Of a stretch of 64,000 nucleotides of DNA, positions 1 through 8,116 are shown one piece after another. This DNA is from Flavipsychrobacter sp. Its GTDB lineage: Bacteria > Bacteroidota > Bacteroidia > Chitinophagales > Chitinophagaceae. Under the pieces are notes generated by a model. It saw nothing but the letters and a program-made list of their open reading frames with translations. It was not told where the DNA came from and did not search any database. The translations under genes were made by a program, and so were the position numbers. Where the stretch lies: assembly GCA_041392855.1 (NCBI GenBank), contig JAWKLD010000001.1, positions 730,001 through 794,000 of the forward strand, written 5' to 3'. Position 1 is the first letter of the stretch; each line of letters opens with the position of its first letter.

Positions 1-419
1 ATATCACCTTGTACAAATTCATTAAACCTTTTTACACGCGGTTTGTCTGCCACATAACGATTGTATTTTCCTGCTTTCTTTAACTCGCTTAGGTAAAGTT
101 CAGCCTGTGCCGCAAATGATGACCCTGCGACAGGTTGCACCTTTTGCTTGACGGATTTTGCCGTACTGTGACTTTTCTTCGTTTGCACTTCTAAGGCGGT
201 GTCTGTGACCTCACCCAGTTTCTTTATGATATAGTTATTAAGTCGCTCTGAATTAGGATGAGATTTTTTGACCCTTTGTTTTTCTGCATCCCAGTCTTTC
301 GGCTTAATGGTAAAACCAAGATATACATAGACTGATTTACGATTTTTTGTGATACGGATAGTCAGTGGACAAGTGCCGTCTTTTTTCTTTTCTCGTAGGA
401 TGATTTTTGATGTAGCCAT
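1..419 (-). CDS. Tyrosine recombinase/integrase, N-terminal part (C-terminus off the window)
   Basis: Reading the minus strand from the ATG at 419 gives 139 open codons running off the left edge. The translation begins MATSKIILREKKKDGTCPL, continues with TIRITKNRKSVYVYLGF, and later contains a basic stretch and a helical AELYLSELKKAGKYNRY segment. This is the arm-type DNA-binding domain followed by the start of the SAM-like core-binding domain of Bacteroidota phage/ICE integrases. The catalytic domain (R..HxxR..Y) would lie beyond the window. The start is about 130 bp from a truncated tRNA 3' end, the usual arrangement of an integrase next to its attachment site. It probably marks the right end of an integrative element extending leftward. 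Confidence 0.88.
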   Translation of the reverse strand, partial: MATSKIILREKKKDGTCPLTIRITKNRKSVYVYLGFTIKPKDWDAEKQRVKKSHPNSERLNNYIIKKLGEVTDTALEVQTKKSHSTAKSVKQKVQPVAGSSFAAQAELYLSELKKAGKYNRYVADKPRVKRFNEFVQGD

Positions 420-422
420 TTT

Positions 423-466
423 ATTCGAAAACAATTCGAAAACAATTTACGACTTTTATTGTAAAT
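423..466. repeat. Tandem 11-bp repeats and an inverted repeat between integrase and att site
   Basis: ATTCGAAAACA occurs twice in tandem (423-433 and 434-444) just upstream of the integrase start, followed at once by ATTTAC (445-450) and its inverted copy GTAAAT (461-466). Direct repeats in this position are typical of arm-type integrase or excisionase binding sites, or of the integrase promoter/operator. The function is inferred from position only. Confidence 0.4.
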
Positions 467-549
467 TAGTGAGTTCTGGAATGCCTTTTAATAAAGAGTT
501 TTCCAGTATTTACGCTCATTTGAGACCATTTAAAACCATGTATTTAAGG

Positions 550-592
550 ATTCATAACCCTGAGGTCGAGGGTTCAACTCCCTCTCTCGCTA
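550..592 (+). other. 3' remnant of a tRNA (CAT anticodon region to acceptor end): candidate att site
   Basis: The segment contains a TTCATAA loop like a tRNA anticodon loop with CAT, a variable loop, a perfect 5-bp T-arm (568-572 with 580-584 around TTCAACT), and the acceptor 3' strand TCTCGCT plus discriminator A at 592, with no CCA encoded. The matching 5' acceptor AGCGAGA and the D-arm are absent upstream, and the 5' half of the anticodon stem does not pair. It is therefore not a working tRNA. It looks like the 3' copy left when an element integrated into a tRNA gene, probably tRNA-Met by the anticodon. It lies between the integrase and ordinary chromosome, so it fits attL/attR. Confidence 0.7.
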
Positions 593-599
593 CTAAATT

Positions 600-630
600 A
601 AAAGCCCCTTCTGTAGGGGCTTTTGTCGTT
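600..630 (+). terminator. Intrinsic terminator after the tRNA remnant
   Basis: AAAAGCCCC (600-608) pairs with GGGGCTTTT (616-624) around a 7-nt loop, followed by a T-rich stretch. It was probably the terminator of the original tRNA gene. Apart from it and the att features, 420-844 shows no convincing gene. Confidence 0.8.
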
Positions 631-844
631 TTTTATTGTTTTCTAGGTTAAATCTTCCTCTTTTTTTTGATATATCACCCAGTTTTTATCCATCCATTAC
701 CTACAGGGTTTAGTGATATATCCAATATTTAGCTCTTCCTCTCACTTAGTTTTGAGAAAAGAATAGTTGATACTATGTCTTTTTTCTGAATATATACCGC
801 TGGTCTATCGAAATGCGGCAGATGTTAACACATATATAAGTATT

Positions 845-1198
845 ATGGGATTAAAAAAAGAAGAAAAGGACACTGTTATTATTACAGTAGATACAGAAGA
901 AGATTTACATATAACTATTACAATCGGTAATGCCCAAATTGGTGCTGGTGTAGTTTTTTTTGAGTCAAACCAAATTGCAAAAGGTGATATTCAAAATCTT
1001 TATTTAGGCAAAGGAAAGTCACTCCACGGGAAAAAATGCAAAGTTGTCACTAATGTTCTTGATGCTAATCCTGCAACAAATGCAGTGGTTATAGTTCATG
1101 ATTTTGATAATGGAGTTCCATCATCTCATACTTATAAAGGAAAGTTAGATAATGAGGGCGATATATATTCATTAGTAACCACTTACAAATTTGTGTGA
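845..1198 (+). CDS. Hypothetical small protein, 117 aa
   Basis: I do not recognise this family. The protein starts MGLKKEEKDTVIITVDTEED and is rich in alternating beta-type residues, with no signal peptide and no membrane segment. A longer reading from a TTG at 767 is possible, but it would add a poorly conserved-looking hydrophobic stretch, so the first ATG at 845 is preferred. The stop TGA (1196-1198) overlaps the ATG of the next gene by one base, which indicates translational coupling and probably a shared function with that exported protein. Confidence 0.6.
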   Translation: MGLKKEEKDTVIITVDTEEDLHITITIGNAQIGAGVVFFESNQIAKGDIQNLYLGKGKSLHGKKCKVVTNVLDANPATNAVVIVHDFDNGVPSSHTYKGKLDNEGDIYSLVTTYKFV

Positions 1199-2148
1199 TG
1201 AGGAATTTATACATGCATCTGATATTAGTAGCTCTGTCTGTGATGAAGTGTAATGCTCAGAAAGGACAAGTTGAGTTGAATAATATGTACATCCCTAATG
1301 CCCCTGGGTTTGTCTTGTTAGACAAATCGCCATCACTTGTAGAAAAGCCGTCAGATCCTAAAGCTTTTGGTATCGATATATTAAACTTATTGGAAGGTGG
1401 GGCTATACAAGTTACGCCATATTGGCTTTTTCAGCATCCAAATTACACTTTTGAGAACCATACAAATAATAAATTCCCGATACTACAAACATTCAATATT
1501 TCCGTAGCATCAATTGTCAAAGATACGTTCTCATCAATTGCAGCAGGGGGGAGGGTGACAGTCCTTAGATTGTTTTCACAAAATAGAGTTGCTCAGATTA
1601 ATAGTATAAAAAGTAATATTGTTGATTTGCTTGTAGCAGAGGATATGAAGGAGACTCAAATAAAAGAAAAGCTAAAAGAAATAGAATATTTGAGATCTAG
1701 AGCATCTTTTTTGTTAGAGTTTGCAGGTGCAATATCTTCAACAGTAGGAAATAATGGAGTAGAAGCTTTGCATATTAATAAGACTGGCTTATGGTTAAAT
1801 ATAAGGTGGGCTCCATATTATAAAATCCCAATAGATTTGGTAGGTGTTGTTAGATATACCAAGGGGAGTTTATTCACTAGTCAAGATGTTCCTTTTTTCG
1901 ATTATGGTATTGCCATGTCATATAATACAAGAGTTTTAGATATGTCAATGGAGTATGTTGCAAGACATGACTTTTCTTTAAAAGGAAGTAATTATAATCG
2001 CTTTGCACTAGTTAGTAATTATATGATATCAGAAAAAATAGTTATAGTCGCTTCTATCGGTAAGGATTTTTATTCGGTGAAAAACATAATAGGTGTATTA
2101 GGTGTTAAGTTTGGTTTCTCTAATCAAAAAATGAGTTTGTTGAATTAA
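1198..2148 (+). CDS. Hypothetical exported, probably outer-membrane protein, 316 aa
   Basis: The N-terminus MRNLYMHLILVALSVMKCNA followed by Q looks like a Sec signal peptide ending at NAQ, as is common in Bacteroidota. The remainder has amphipathic beta strands (for example GLWLNIRWAPYYKI and FALVSNYMIS) and ends with an aromatic-containing strand, which suggests an outer-membrane barrel. A charged helical segment lies around residues 155-185 (EDMKETQIKEKLKEIEYLRS). It is coupled by a 1-bp TGATG overlap to the small gene upstream. A GTG three bases earlier is an alternative start. The function is unknown. Confidence 0.6.
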   Translation: MRNLYMHLILVALSVMKCNAQKGQVELNNMYIPNAPGFVLLDKSPSLVEKPSDPKAFGIDILNLLEGGAIQVTPYWLFQHPNYTFENHTNNKFPILQTFNISVASIVKDTFSSIAAGGRVTVLRLFSQNRVAQINSIKSNIVDLLVAEDMKETQIKEKLKEIEYLRSRASFLLEFAGAISSTVGNNGVEALHINKTGLWLNIRWAPYYKIPIDLVGVVRYTKGSLFTSQDVPFFDYGIAMSYNTRVLDMSMEYVARHDFSLKGSNYNRFALVSNYMISEKIVIVASIGKDFYSVKNIIGVLGVKFGFSNQKMSLLN

Positions 2149-2269
2149 ATAAGGGATAAGGTATGGTGAGGGGGTGTTTTTACTCTACCTCATGGGGAGT
2201 TTATCATTTAACTTTGGAGCAATAAATTATCAATAGCCCTTGAAAAAGGATAATTAAGTAATCTACACG

Positions 2270-2773
2270 ATGAGTCAAAAAAAGAATTTGCCTGCTGCTT
2301 CATATTATTATGTTTTATGGGGAGTTATAGTCGCTCTTTATTCTGTTGCGAAATATTTTGTTATTGAACATGGTATGAAATCGCTCAATAGTGCTTCTAT
2401 TCTATTTCTAGTAGGCGGGGTATTGTCTTTTCTACAGGCTAGAAAAAACGATGAACCAGCATCAGGAATAGATAAAGTATATATGAAAGTGTGGATAGGT
2501 ATTGCTATCGGTTTGTTTTTAGTGAATACAATAGGATATAAATTAGGTGTGGGATATATAATAGCAATAACATTATCTCTGTATTGTATAGGTTCTTTAA
2601 TTACAGGTTGGCTTTCTAAATTCACTCCATCCATACTAGGAGGGGTGATATGTGCTATTTGTATTGCATTATGTTTTTATGTAACATATGCTCAGCAGTT
2701 TTTAATACTAGCCATAGCTGTTATAGCAGTACATGTTTATCCGGGGATTGTGATGAGCAAGAGTAATAAATAA
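2270..2773 (+). CDS. Hypothetical integral membrane protein, 167 aa
   Basis: There are about six hydrophobic segments (near residues 12-32, 41-56, 73-90, 93-112, 119-138 and 140-158), short loops and a basic C-terminus. There is no enzymatic motif. The start MSQKKNLPAAS follows a GATTAATTAAG-like AT-rich stretch. It stands alone between an exported protein and a histidine kinase, 250 bp from the kinase. I do not recognise the family. Confidence 0.6.
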   Translation: MSQKKNLPAASYYYVLWGVIVALYSVAKYFVIEHGMKSLNSASILFLVGGVLSFLQARKNDEPASGIDKVYMKVWIGIAIGLFLVNTIGYKLGVGYIIAITLSLYCIGSLITGWLSKFTPSILGGVICAICIALCFYVTYAQQFLILAIAVIAVHVYPGIVMSKSNK

Positions 2774-3023
2774 ATATTTAAATAAAAATCTGGTCAATTT
2801 TTATAAATAGGTAATGCATTTGCATGTAATACTATATTTCATTTTATCATTAAACCAATGACATAATGTTTTGTAAAAGTATATACGTGCCTAATGTATT
2901 ATAAGCATGAAATAGTAGGCTGTATTTTAGGTGTAAAATGTAATATCTAATATCTATTGTTGGTCTTCTAGTCTTGTTAATGCATTATGTGTTTATATAT
3001 AAGTATTAGGTGATTGTGTATAC

Positions 3024-3860
3024 ATGCCACATCTCATAAGAATAATGAAAGACACAAAGTTATTATTATATGTCACCACATGTTGTTTGTCTCTATTGAC
3101 AGCTCTCTTGATACTAATAATAAAAAAAAATAAAGATAATAGAGGGCCTATTAGGCAAGTAGAGGCTGGTATTTCTTCTAGACAGATACCGGCTAATTCT
3201 AGTTTGATTGAGCAAGAACATATTAGAACAAGTATATCAAAAGAGTTACATGACAATATTGGGCAACTATTAAGTTTAGCTCAAATGAATATTTATTATT
3301 TAAGTAAAGAAATAAGTGGAGAGTTTAGAAATAATAAGGTGGCTAGAGATACTATTTCAATAATAGACCAAATACACTATAGTGTACAAAATATAAGTCA
3401 TAATTTAAATACAGATCATGTTTACAAGAAAGATCTTGATGGATTAGTAAAAGATGAATTATCTGTCCTTAAGATTGCAAAAGGTATTAATACAGAATTT
3501 GAACTTTACGGAGAGAGGAAAACGCTGAATAAGGATGTTAAGTTAGCCGTCTTTAGAGTAGTACAGGAAGCATTACATAATATTGTAAAACATGCATACG
3601 CAGATGGTATAATTATTACACAGAATAATAATCCAGAATTTCTAAAAATAGATATTTCGGATAATGGTGTAGGGTTTAATGCTAAGGATATAAAAGAAGA
3701 AGATACAAATGGTCTTGGACTAGCAAGTATGCAACAGCGAGTAGAAGCTTTTGGGGGATATTTACATATAGCCTCTAATGATAAGGGAACAACCGTGAGT
3801 CTTACATTGCCTAGTATTGTTGCATACGAAGAGCATTCCTTTGTCAATGAGGCTGTTTAG
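3024..3860 (+). CDS. Orphan sensor histidine kinase, NarL/DesK type (HisKA_3-HATPase)
   Basis: One transmembrane segment near residues 13-33 is followed by a short linker and a dimerisation/phosphoacceptor helix carrying SKELHDNIGQ, with the predicted phospho-His at residue 76. The ATPase domain has the N-box (QEALHNIVKHA), the G1 box (DISDNGVGF) and the G2 box (NGLGLASMQQRV). It has almost no extracytoplasmic sensor domain, so it probably senses the membrane or a partner protein. No response regulator is adjacent. The nearest regulator of the matching NarL/LuxR class without a partner is at 11522. An ATG 21 bp further in is an alternative start. The 3' end overlaps the convergent cyclase gene by 4 bp. 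Confidence 0.85.
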   Translation: MPHLIRIMKDTKLLLYVTTCCLSLLTALLILIIKKNKDNRGPIRQVEAGISSRQIPANSSLIEQEHIRTSISKELHDNIGQLLSLAQMNIYYLSKEISGEFRNNKVARDTISIIDQIHYSVQNISHNLNTDHVYKKDLDGLVKDELSVLKIAKGINTEFELYGERKTLNKDVKLAVFRVVQEALHNIVKHAYADGIIITQNNNPEFLKIDISDNGVGFNAKDIKEEDTNGLGLASMQQRVEAFGGYLHIASNDKGTTVSLTLPSIVAYEEHSFVNEAV

Positions 3861-5653
3861 TCAATACTACGTTCTAAAAACCATGTTTGCATCATTCCTT
3901 TTCCTTTTATCTGCATATATTCTCCTCTAGAGAATAGGAATTTATGTTCTAATGCTTCCTTGAAATTTTCGGTGCAATGTATCTTGCCAGCAATGCCTGT
4001 CGATTCCATTCTACTAGCTGTATTAACCGTATCTCCCCATATATCATAAACAAACTTCTTCTTACCTAAGACTCCTCCTATTGCCTGCCCACAATCAACA
4101 CCGATTCTAAAGTCAATATTAATCCCGTACTTTTCTTTAAGATTGTTCACAGATTTTTTGATTTCTATTGCAGTTATTGCAGCAGCAGCTGCATGATTAC
4201 TCATAGAGTTAGGGGCGCCTGCTGCTGCCATATAACAATCTCCTATAGTTTTTATTTTTTCAAGCCCATTTTTTTCTACAATTTCATCAAATACAGTGAA
4301 GATGTCATTCAGCATATTTACAATATGCTTAGGATTGCTTTCTGTGGTGTATTTAGTGAATCCGACCATGTCAGCAAACAATACAGATACTTCTGGAAGG
4401 TTGTCAGCAATAGGGTGTTCTTTGTTTTTTAACCTTTTGGCCACAGCATTAGGTAGTATGTTCAACAAAAGGTTTTCAGACTTTCTTCTTTCTTTATATA
4501 GAAAAACTAAACTAAGCATTAGTAATAAACTCCCTGCTCCAATGAGTATTATTTGATTGTTTCTCTTTTCCAGTTTAAGGTTGTTTATCTGTATCTGCTT
4601 ATCTTTTATGTAAATGTCTCTTTCGGTTTCTAAATAAGACATTCGTTGTAGTCTTTTTCGAGAATAGACGGAGTCTTTGTATAAGCTGTAAAGCTTGTAA
4701 TATTCAAGAGCTTTACCATTATTTCCAAGCATTTTTTCTGCGTCGGATAAGTCTTTGTAAAAGTTTTGTGCAATGTCTAAAGCGCCTAAGTTTTGAGCAA
4801 TGTTAACAGACTTTTCTAAGTAGTGAATTGCTGTCTTTAGAGAAGTATTTTTATCATATGGAAGTTTGAAATTTGTAGTAGAGTCTTGTAATATATACAT
4901 ATATAATACACCTAAGTTTCCATAGCTGATAGCAAGACCGTACTGGTTATTTAGTTTTTCATTAATGTCAATTGCGAGTTCATTATTTTTTAGAGCTTCT
5001 TTATAGTTAGCTTCAACGGTGTTTATCATAGCAATGTTTTGTACATTTTGTGCTATACCGTAATTATCATTGTGTTTTCTGCATTGTTCTAATGCTAGGT
5101 TGTAATTAGATAATGCTTTAGCATAGTTAGTTGTAGAGAAATAAACATTGCCCATATTGCCATATACCTGGGCTACTCCATTTATATCGTTTATTTTTTG
5201 GTATAGGTCTAGGGATTTTTGATAATAAGAAAGAGCTTTTGAGTTGTCATTACGAGCATATACCAACCCAAGTTTGTTGTAAATAGATGCTACTTCACGA
5301 TCATAATTATATTTTTCATAGACCTCTAACGCTGCTAATAGATTTTCTAAAGCTTTGGCATATTCAGATAATGCTATATAATTTATAGCAATTACTTTAT
5401 ACGCTTTAGCTTGTCCGATCTCCCATTCGGACTTTTTAGATATTCGTAATGCTTCAAATCCATATATTAATCCGGAGTCTGGAGCTGTTCGGTAATAAGC
5501 AATTGCTAATTCACATATTGTATTTACATTACTACTATCTATTTGTTGTTTAGAAGCGATGTTTTTCAGTGAATCTATATCTGAAGAAGTGTACTGCTGA
5601 GCATAGCATATGTTAATGCAAACTAATAAAACAACAGTCATTTTCAGTTTCAT
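3857..5653 (-). CDS. TPR-repeat class III adenylate cyclase, membrane-anchored
   Basis: Begins with signal peptide MKLKMTVVLLVCINICYAQQ (start chosen at 5653; upstream codons lack signal character). An exported array of about six TPR-like repeats follows, then a helical stalk, one transmembrane segment (IILIGAGSLLLMLSLVFLY) and a cytoplasmic class III cyclase domain. The metal-binding aspartates are in VLFADMVGFT and KTIGDCYMA. The adenine-selecting pair appears as the K of KIKTIGD and the D of YDIWGDTVN, and the transition-state Asn and Arg are in NTASRM. It is therefore predicted to make cAMP in response to a signal read by periplasmic TPRs. The family is widespread in Chitinophaga relatives. 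The gene is convergent with the upstream kinase. Confidence 0.88.
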   Translation of the reverse strand: MKLKMTVVLLVCINICYAQQYTSSDIDSLKNIASKQQIDSSNVNTICELAIAYYRTAPDSGLIYGFEALRISKKSEWEIGQAKAYKVIAINYIALSEYAKALENLLAALEVYEKYNYDREVASIYNKLGLVYARNDNSKALSYYQKSLDLYQKINDINGVAQVYGNMGNVYFSTTNYAKALSNYNLALEQCRKHNDNYGIAQNVQNIAMINTVEANYKEALKNNELAIDINEKLNNQYGLAISYGNLGVLYMYILQDSTTNFKLPYDKNTSLKTAIHYLEKSVNIAQNLGALDIAQNFYKDLSDAEKMLGNNGKALEYYKLYSLYKDSVYSRKRLQRMSYLETERDIYIKDKQIQINNLKLEKRNNQIILIGAGSLLLMLSLVFLYKERRKSENLLLNILPNAVAKRLKNKEHPIADNLPEVSVLFADMVGFTKYTTESNPKHIVNMLNDIFTVFDEIVEKNGLEKIKTIGDCYMAAAGAPNSMSNHAAAAAITAIEIKKSVNNLKEKYGINIDFRIGVDCGQAIGGVLGKKKFVYDIWGDTVNTASRMESTGIAGKIHCTENFKEALEHKFLFSRGEYMQIKGKGMMQTWFLERSID

Positions 5654-5851
5654 AATGTCGGTATATGTATGTACAAAATAACGGATTAGTGTTGTATTTC
5701 CTAAAACTATTGGCTGCAAATTAATTAGAAGTTTTAAACTAGCCAGCTATGTTTTTATGAGCATTTTTAATGGGAGATATATCTAACTGCTAGTGTATAT
5801 AAATCCCACTAAATATGGTAATAGCATAAATTTTAGGGCTATAGCTCAAAC

Positions 5852-5859
5852 TACATTTG
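5852..5859 (+). promoter_or_regulatory. Bacteroidota -7 promoter element (TACATTTG) for the TOMM precursor
   Basis: TACATTTG matches TAnnTTTG exactly, 63 bp upstream of the precursor ATG. No clear -33 TTTG is seen at the expected distance; a TTTT lies about 17 bp upstream. The predicted transcript starts near 5866. Confidence 0.5.
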
Positions 5860-5921
5860 CTATATCAAAAATGGATACAAAGTTCAGTGAAACTATCCTT
5901 AACTAAAAAAATAATCCAATT

Positions 5922-6659
5922 ATGGCGAATTATTCAATCTTAGACAACGCGAGTGCAGTACAAATTACACAAAGTCAATGTGACCCTAACGCTAACTATC
6001 AAACCTTAAAAGCAAGTTTTGAGGCTGAAGGTAAAGTTTTTTATTCTGACAGAACTATTGCAATAGTAGGTGTTGACCCAGAAAACCCTGGCGAATCATA
6101 TACTATGGTAATTAATCCAAGTTTTACAGATTTTGATTTTGCTACTACTCCAAGCCATGAAGCTGCAAGTATCGTTAGCTATTTTTCTAACGGAGTAGGT
6201 GTTCACGTAGCTGCAGTAGCTAATATTAGTCACAATCCTTTGCAAATTAACAGTATCACATTAAAAGAGATCGGTAAGACTGGTGATATTGTAAGTACTG
6301 CTGTTAACAGAGTTGCATTAGTAAACCAAACACCTGAGCAAATAGGTGCTTCTATGAGTGTTGATCACTTGAATACTCCAAGTGCTCAAGAACTTTCTGC
6401 TAAAACTGGTTTTGCTGATATGGGAGAAATCGCTGCTTATGCATTGGGAACTCTATTGAATGACTCTTATGCTAGTGGTTTATATCCAACTGGTGGTATT
6501 GATACTTTAACACAAGATGCAGTTGTTGCTTCTAAATTCTCTCAGTCTGTTAGTATGAGAGCTGGTTTGTTTGATCTTGGTTTCGAAGTTACAGTATGTA
6601 CTTCTACAAGTTCAAACGCTTGTACAAGCTCATCGTCTACTCTTACTATAGAACTTTAA
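5922..6659 (+). CDS. Candidate TOMM/LAP RiPP precursor with a very long leader, 245 aa
   Basis: No signal peptide. Residues 1-222 are an ordinary, folded-looking sequence. Residues 223-245 switch to VTVCTSTSSNACTSSSSTLT plus three residues, so 15 of the last 23 residues are Cys, Ser or Thr, with Cys at 226 and 234. These are the residues that a YcaO cyclodehydratase turns into thiazoline or oxazoline rings. The gene is directly upstream of leader-binding, YcaO and SagB-type genes, with its own promoter and terminator as precursor genes often have. Typical LAP precursors are under 100 residues, so this length is unusual; nitrile-hydratase-leader precursors are longer but have a different sequence. 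The alternative is an unmodified structural protein. Confidence 0.65.
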   Translation: MANYSILDNASAVQITQSQCDPNANYQTLKASFEAEGKVFYSDRTIAIVGVDPENPGESYTMVINPSFTDFDFATTPSHEAASIVSYFSNGVGVHVAAVANISHNPLQINSITLKEIGKTGDIVSTAVNRVALVNQTPEQIGASMSVDHLNTPSAQELSAKTGFADMGEIAAYALGTLLNDSYASGLYPTGGIDTLTQDAVVASKFSQSVSMRAGLFDLGFEVTVCTSTSSNACTSSSSTLTIEL

Positions 6660-6720
6660 TAGCTACATGAGTATGTTCATTTTTGACTAGAACCAATTAC
6701 AAATAGTTTCACTGGACTTG

Positions 6721-6752
6721 ACAGGGCGCCCCGTAAGGCGCCTTGTTTTTTA
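6721..6752 (+). terminator. Terminator after the precursor gene
   Basis: ACAGGGCGCC (6721-6730) pairs with GGCGCCTTGT (6737-6746), one G-T wobble, 6-nt loop, followed by T-rich DNA. It separates the precursor transcript from the modification genes, which would allow precursor excess. Confidence 0.85.
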
Positions 6753-6880
6753 TATAATAAAACAATTCTTTTTTCAAGGTGTAGTATCACTATTTTTTTT
6801 TGAAAATATACCCTTACATGTCATGTGGAACATCAGCACAATTGTAGTGAAGCATCAATAAATCACAGGTAGTCAGATTA

Positions 6881-6888
6881 TAGTTTTG
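6881..6888 (+). promoter_or_regulatory. Possible -7 element (TAGTTTTG) for the modification operon
   Basis: TAGTTTTG fits TAnnTTTG and lies between the precursor terminator and the small ORF at 6936. No good -33 element is visible. The region 6660-7069 otherwise holds only the terminator and that ORF. Confidence 0.35.
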
Positions 6889-6935
6889 CTCATCATATCG
6901 ATATGAATCAGATTATTAACACTTAAAAAACAAGT

Positions 6936-7073
6936 ATGATAATGAAAAAGAATAGCTGTTTATACCCTAAACAGCAAACCTTTAACCATGATGATATAGC
7001 ATTATATAGCGATAAACAATGCTATAACAATTACACAATTTCATTTTTTAATCTTAAAACTATTTCACTATGA
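6936..7073 (+). CDS. Possible 45-aa leader ORF coupled to the TOMM C gene
   Basis: An open frame starts at ATG 6936 (or 6942, MKKNSCLYPKQQ) and ends in FFNLKTISL with TGA at 7071-7073, overlapping the ATG of the next gene (7070) by four bases as ATGA. That exact coupling is characteristic of real upstream genes. It has two Cys and several Ser/Thr. The end resembles the KTIxxL part of Bacteroidota RiPP leaders but with no core after it. It could be a translation-coupling leader peptide, a small accessory peptide, or chance. Confidence 0.3.
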   Translation: MIMKKNSCLYPKQQTFNHDDIALYSDKQCYNNYTISFFNLKTISL

Positions 7074-8116
7074 GGCTTCTTTATTATATCCCTCAAATTA
7101 ATCCTAATGCAGATTTGGCTAGATATATAGCTGATGAAAAAAGCCTTAAGGCAATATATCTAAATCTTGTTGATGGTGTAAGAACTGCTGATGATATTGC
7201 TAAATTGTTATTAGTTAATGGTCATATGATAAGTGATATTATGACCGTTATGAATGAACTTCAGAAAGAAGGTGTTATATCTGAATCGTCAGAATCAGAT
7301 TTGGGAGCTTTTGAACCAGATGAACTAAAGGGGCTTGATAGCCAATTGAAAGCTTTGGCAAAATTTGGTTTTGACAAGAAAAGTATGTTCATGCCTTTTT
7401 CTCCAAGTGCTTTAAGTCATCAAAAAAGAATTAAGGAAGGAAAGGTTATGTTGGTCGGTAATGGGGATAATGCTTGCCAACTAATTTTAGAACTTATTAA
7501 GATCGGTATAGGAGATATACATTATTATATACATGCTGCTGAAAATGTTCTTGAAGAGGAAGCTAAAGTATTAAGGGCTATTGAAACAATGGGTAACCCT
7601 TATTCTAATATTTATTTACATAAGACAACTTCACAGGATTTAGATGCAAATACAATTATTAATGCAGAAGTTGATGTAGTGATCTACATGGCTGAAAACT
7701 TTTCTGAAACAATTGCTGTAAAAATTAATGATTTGTGTAAGCAACATAAAAAGGATTTTCTACCTTATCAGGTATCATTTCCTAAAGTCTATATTGGTCC
7801 TTTTTATATTTATAAGCAATCTGCTTGCTATAAATGTTTTCAAATAAGAAAAAGTGCTGCAGCACATAATTTGCCACCACAAGCCGTGTCTCCTGACAAT
7901 GCAAATCTTAATATCTCATTAGGTGTTGATTTTATATGTCTTGAGATCGTTAAATACTACTCATATATCGCTGACTTAGCTACTGTAGATAACATATGGG
8001 TACTAGATGTTTTTAGCGGTAAAACCTTTTTTGAAACAGTATTTAAAATACCTCGTTGTCCGATCTGTGGTGTTAACAAAATAAAACCAACAAAAAAATT
8101 ATGGGAAAACATATAA
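7070..8116 (+). CDS. TOMM precursor leader-binding protein (ocin-ThiF-like / SagC-type C protein)
   Basis: 348 aa. Residues 1-75 look like a winged-helix RiPP recognition element (ADDIAKLLLVNGHMISDI then VMNELQKEGVI). Residues from about 125 form an E1/ThiF-like Rossmann region (KVMLVGNGDNACQLILELI) without a clear adenylation motif, followed by GPFYIYKQSACYKCFQIR and a C-terminal CPICG. The two CxxC pairs (253-256 and 330-333) form the zinc site seen in the bacteriocin cyclodehydratase partner family. Its role is to bind the precursor leader and present the core to the YcaO enzyme. The last 16 bp overlap the YcaO gene, so the two proteins are probably made together as a complex. Confidence 0.85.
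   Translation: MRLLYYIPQINPNADLARYIADEKSLKAIYLNLVDGVRTADDIAKLLLVNGHMISDIMTVMNELQKEGVISESSESDLGAFEPDELKGLDSQLKALAKFGFDKKSMFMPFSPSALSHQKRIKEGKVMLVGNGDNACQLILELIKIGIGDIHYYIHAAENVLEEEAKVLRAIETMGNPYSNIYLHKTTSQDLDANTIINAEVDVVIYMAENFSETIAVKINDLCKQHKKDFLPYQVSFPKVYIGPFYIYKQSACYKCFQIRKSAAAHNLPPQAVSPDNANLNISLGVDFICLEIVKYYSYIADLATVDNIWVLDVFSGKTFFETVFKIPRCPICGVNKIKPTKKLWENI

Noticed and set aside
349..651. 100-aa ORF on the plus strand
   Set aside because: It runs antisense to the integrase start and through the tRNA remnant and terminator; its end is the translated terminator.
6936..7073. Class I lanthipeptide precursor (KTIS-L ending)
   Set aside because: The leader-like end is followed directly by a stop, so there is no core peptide, and no lanthipeptide dehydratase or cyclase is present.
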